Shown piece after piece: positions 53,248 through 55,590 of a stretch of 55,590 nucleotides of DNA; position 1 is the stretch's first letter; every line of letters starts with the position of its first letter. The stretch lies in the NCBI GenBank assembly GCA_944386685.1, contig CALXCA010000012.1:1-55590 (forward strand), given 5' to 3'. This stretch comes from an uncultured Clostridia bacterium. GTDB lineage: Bacteria; Bacillota; Clostridia; TANB77; CAG-508. Under the pieces are notes generated by a model. It worked only from the letters and a program-made list of their open reading frames with translations, made no database searches and was not told where the DNA came from. Both the position numbers and the translations under genes were made by a program.

Positions 53248-54318
53248 TTATTTCTTTTTATCTGTTTTTTTAAATTTAGTTTTTAATGCTCTTAAATTTC
53301 TAAATGTTTTTTCAGAAAATTTATATAATGAATATGTTATTGGTTTAAATGGTATATAAACTTCTCCTATAAATTCTGTAAATGTTGCTCCAAATCCTTT
53401 TTTGAATCTGTATAAACCATATTGAGGGTGGTTTTCGTCAACAACTCCAGAAACTCCTCTAAAATCATATATATCGTCTTTTCTGGCAATTGCCATTTTT
53501 ATCATTTCCCATTGTAATAAATAATTAGGCATTAAATTTCTATGTTCATTACTACTTGCTCCATATAAATACCATGTTTTATTTCCATAGAAAATTGGTA
53601 TTACTCCTGAAATAGGCTTTCCATCATAATAAGCCATTAGTAATTTCATATGTTCTGGTGCCATTTCATCATACATTTTTTCAAAATAAGACAAAGATCT
53701 AATTATAAATCCATCTCTCGCTCCTGTTTCTACCATAATTTTATGGAAATCTTTTAAATCTTCTTTTGTTCCTTCTTTTATTTCTACTCCTTTTTTTATT
53801 GCTAAACGTACATTATATCTTGTTTTTGAGTGAAATCCTGCAAATATTTCATCTTCTGTTTTATCTTTTATATCTAATCTAAATACATATCTTGGTTGAA
53901 TTTCTTCTCTAAAGTTTTTAGCATCATCTTTTATTCTGTATCCTAAATTTGTTACTATTTTTTTATATTCTTCATCACTACTTAATATATCTGGTTCAGC
54001 ACTAAATACTATTGCTTTATATTTTTTTGCCAGTTCTTTTATTCCATCTGTTAGTTGTTTTAAAACTGCTATATCATGTATATCACATGTTGGTCCTCTT
54101 GAAGAGTACATTATATTTCCAAAAATAGGTATCTTTCTAATTAAGATACTTATTGCTCCAATAATTTTTCCACTTTCATCTTCTGCTATAACAATCTCAT
54201 TCTTCCAATTTTCTTTTACTTTTGCCCATTCTGGTGATTGTTGAAAATTACACCTTTCGTGTTTTTCTAAAAATTCTTTATATTCTTTTCTATCTTTCTC
54301 ATCTGTTACAAATCTCAT
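53248..54318 (-). CDS. FemABX-type peptidyltransferase
   Basis: A 356-residue protein with two GNAT-like halves: WAKVKENWKNEIVIAEDESG in the first and a second with GKPISGVIPIFYGNKTWYLY and YDFRGVSGVVDENHPQYGLY, RFKKGFGAT. Family members add amino acids to the peptidoglycan stem peptide from aminoacyl-tRNA. Which residue is added cannot be said. It lies just upstream of alr. Confidence 0.88.
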   Translation of the reverse strand: MRFVTDEKDRKEYKEFLEKHERCNFQQSPEWAKVKENWKNEIVIAEDESGKIIGAISILIRKIPIFGNIMYSSRGPTCDIHDIAVLKQLTDGIKELAKKYKAIVFSAEPDILSSDEEYKKIVTNLGYRIKDDAKNFREEIQPRYVFRLDIKDKTEDEIFAGFHSKTRYNVRLAIKKGVEIKEGTKEDLKDFHKIMVETGARDGFIIRSLSYFEKMYDEMAPEHMKLLMAYYDGKPISGVIPIFYGNKTWYLYGASSNEHRNLMPNYLLQWEMIKMAIARKDDIYDFRGVSGVVDENHPQYGLYRFKKGFGATFTEFIGEVYIPFKPITYSLYKFSEKTFRNLRALKTKFKKTDKKK

Positions 54319-54455
54319 TTGGTTTTCCTTTCTATTGACTTTTTATAAATGTTTGTTTATATTTAAAATATTCTATTTTTTATTATTGTTTACTTTTCAT
54401 GATTATTTTACACTAATTATATAAATTTTACAAGTGTTTTATACAAGAATTTTTC

Positions 54456-54484
54456 TTTACATTTTATTCTAGTTGTGGTAAAAT
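54456..54484 (+). promoter_or_regulatory. promoter of the 54546 gene
   Basis: TTTACA (54456-54461), 17-bp spacer, TAAAAT (54479-54484). Confidence 0.5.
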
Positions 54485-54545
54485 AAAAAGGTTGTTACAA
54501 AACAACTGTATAATCTTTTTCAAGTTTGAGAGGAGTTATTAGAAA

Positions 54546-54905
54546 ATGTCTGATGAAAAAGTTCTTTACCAAGTTTTAAAAAACAAAAACTTTTTTGAAT
54601 TTGGTAAAACAGATTCTTTGGAAATTCTTGAAGCGGTAAATAGTTTAGAAGATGTTATTATTCGGGTAGAAAGAAGTTGTAACACTGATAATTTGTTTTT
54701 CCGCTATGACAAAAGTGAAAGGATTTTTTACAGAATTGCACTTAGCCGTGATGACTTTGAAGTGCTTAATTTGGATTCTCTTTGTAAAACCCTCCCCCAG
54801 TGTAAGATTAATGGGTGTTTAAACAAAGAAATTCAATTTGATTGTTTCATTAAACTCATTAAAAATGGTTTGTTTGAGGCAGTAGCAATTTATAGGCTCA
54901 TTTAA
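54546..54905 (+). CDS. unknown 119-residue protein
   Basis: Soluble protein beginning MSDEKVLYQVLKNKNFFEFG, behind GAGAGGAG, with its own promoter and a perfect terminator. GC is a little above background. No domain recognised. Confidence 0.6.
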   Translation: MSDEKVLYQVLKNKNFFEFGKTDSLEILEAVNSLEDVIIRVERSCNTDNLFFRYDKSERIFYRIALSRDDFEVLNLDSLCKTLPQCKINGCLNKEIQFDCFIKLIKNGLFEAVAIYRLI

Positions 54906-54931
54906 AACTAAAACTGAACATTGGCATTTTC

Positions 54932-54964
54932 AAGACCAGCACATTTTTTGTGCTGGTCTTTTTG
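54932..54964 (+). terminator. terminator of the 54546 gene
   Basis: AAGACCAGCACA and TGTGCTGGTCTT form a perfect 12-bp stem followed by TTT. Confidence 0.8.
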
Positions 54965-54986
54965 GAATTTATATTAAGTTTCATTA

Positions 54987-55050
54987 AATATACAAAAGAT
55001 AGCAAATTTCCAGATTGTTCACTCACTGCGTAGACAATTTTTTGTATATT
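54987..55050. repeat. small palindromic element
   Basis: AATATACAAAA (54987-54997) and TTTTGTATATT (55040-55050) pair perfectly, with an inner ATTGT/ACAAT pair and a GC-richer centre, recalling the larger palindromes at 39721 and 44856 in layout. Confidence 0.5.
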
Positions 55051-55074
55051 CTGATTCCACACTGTGAAACCACA

Positions 55075-55590
55075 CTATTTCTTATCTTCAAATTCTTCTT
55101 TTTGCTTTTCAATTTCTCTTACTAATTCTTCTTCAGTTGGTAAATATAATTGATATTTTGATGCAAATAAATTCTTATTATCATTAAGAACAGAATATTT
55201 TACTATTGTATCTTTTTTGTCTGAACATAATATAATTCCTATTGTTGGATTATCATCTTCTGCTTTTATTTCATTATCATAATATCTAACATAAAAATCC
55301 ATTTGTCCAATATCTTGATGCATTAGTTTGTCCAATTTTAAATCAATTAAAACGAAACATTTTAGCACATAATTGTAAAACACTAAATCAATATAAAAAT
55401 TGTCGCCATCTACATCAATTCTTTTTTGTCTTGCAACAAAAGAAAATCCCCTACCTAATTCTAGTAAAAATTCTAAAACATATGGATCTTTAATAAAATT
55501 TTGAACTTTCTCCTTTTTCTCTAAAATATTTATTTCATTTTTTACTTCTTCTTTGTGTTCTTCACTTGTTGATAAAAGCCTTTCATAATA
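55075..55590 (-). CDS. YhcG/DUF1016-type PDDEXK nuclease (5' end outside window)
   Basis: The frame stays open from the window edge, giving 171 residues of the C-terminal part. It shows FIKDPYVLEFLLELGRGFSF, then NFYIDLVFYNYVLKCFVLID and GQMDFYVRYYD, the DUF1016 nuclease-domain pattern; the metal-binding Asp is in YIDLVF and the Asp-x-Lys in IDLK. An internal Met at 55383 is not the true start. These proteins are often found with restriction systems and toxins. Confidence 0.8.
   Translation of the reverse strand, partial: YYERLLSTSEEHKEEVKNEINILEKKEKVQNFIKDPYVLEFLLELGRGFSFVARQKRIDVDGDNFYIDLVFYNYVLKCFVLIDLKLDKLMHQDIGQMDFYVRYYDNEIKAEDDNPTIGIILCSDKKDTIVKYSVLNDNKNLFASKYQLYLPTEEELVREIEKQKEEFEDKK

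Overview
The window is very AT-rich (by eye about 27-30% GC), with A/T-biased codon use, strong GGAGG ribosome binding sites and Firmicute housekeeping genes (guaA, rny, ftsH, alr, a FemABX-type ligase, an NTF2-type class B PBP, and the spoIIM / xerD / YqxK-EndoQ neighbourhood). It is most likely from a low-GC Clostridia-type genome, perhaps an uncultured gut lineage. No rRNA, tRNA or CRISPR array was found.

Layout. 1-2.5 kb: the 3' end of an unknown gene, then an IS91-like insertion sequence with an HUH transposase and a frameshifted tyrosine recombinase. 2.6-9.1 kb: accessory genes, namely an AbrB-like regulator with a membrane acyltransferase, a Y-family polymerase plus YolD partner behind a LexA-type box, a small XRE regulator, an orphan response regulator, and three unknown proteins, two of them membrane-anchored. 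9.2-21.5 kb: a one-direction operon that looks like a single-strand DNA phosphorothioation (Ssp) defence system. It holds a PAPS-reductase/4Fe-4S protein (SspD-like), a DUF4007 protein (SspB-like), a large P-loop ATPase (SspC-like) and a cysteine desulfurase (SspA-like), followed by an effector-like set: a PLD-plus-SF2 helicase, an unannotated 55-residue ORF, a DndD/SMC-type ATPase and a 179-residue protein. This set probably corresponds to SspFGH. A 12-bp element is shared exactly between the promoter of the preceding unknown gene pair and the Ssp operon promoter, suggesting common control.

21.5-27.9 kb: the recombination and regulatory end of a mobile element. It has a broken gene, a sigma-like gene whose ribosome binding site lies inside a 15-bp stem, a boxA-like sequence followed by a structured leader closed by a 10-bp long-range helix, two small genes, two tandem tyrosine recombinases with a small partner, and about 1.4 kb of non-coding DNA with diverged repeats and four hairpins in 150 bp. 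I infer, without proof of ends, that the Ssp cassette travels with this element.

27.9-55.6 kb: mostly chromosomal-looking genes, largely on the minus strand. They include an ECF sigma fused to an extracytoplasmic domain, a second ECF sigma with a putative anti-sigma protein, an AI-2E family permease, a membrane spermidine-synthase-like protein, guaA, a PBP, rny, xerD, spoIIM, endonuclease Q, ftsH, alr and a FemABX protein. Between about 32.7 and 45.1 kb the spacers carry several families of dispersed palindromes: eight copies of a GTRCCGGTTCT-type core, a 128-bp element with 30-bp perfect terminal inverted repeats, a 65-bp perfect inverted repeat around a folded loop, and a 230-bp imperfect palindrome. 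The window ends inside a YhcG/DUF1016-type nuclease gene.
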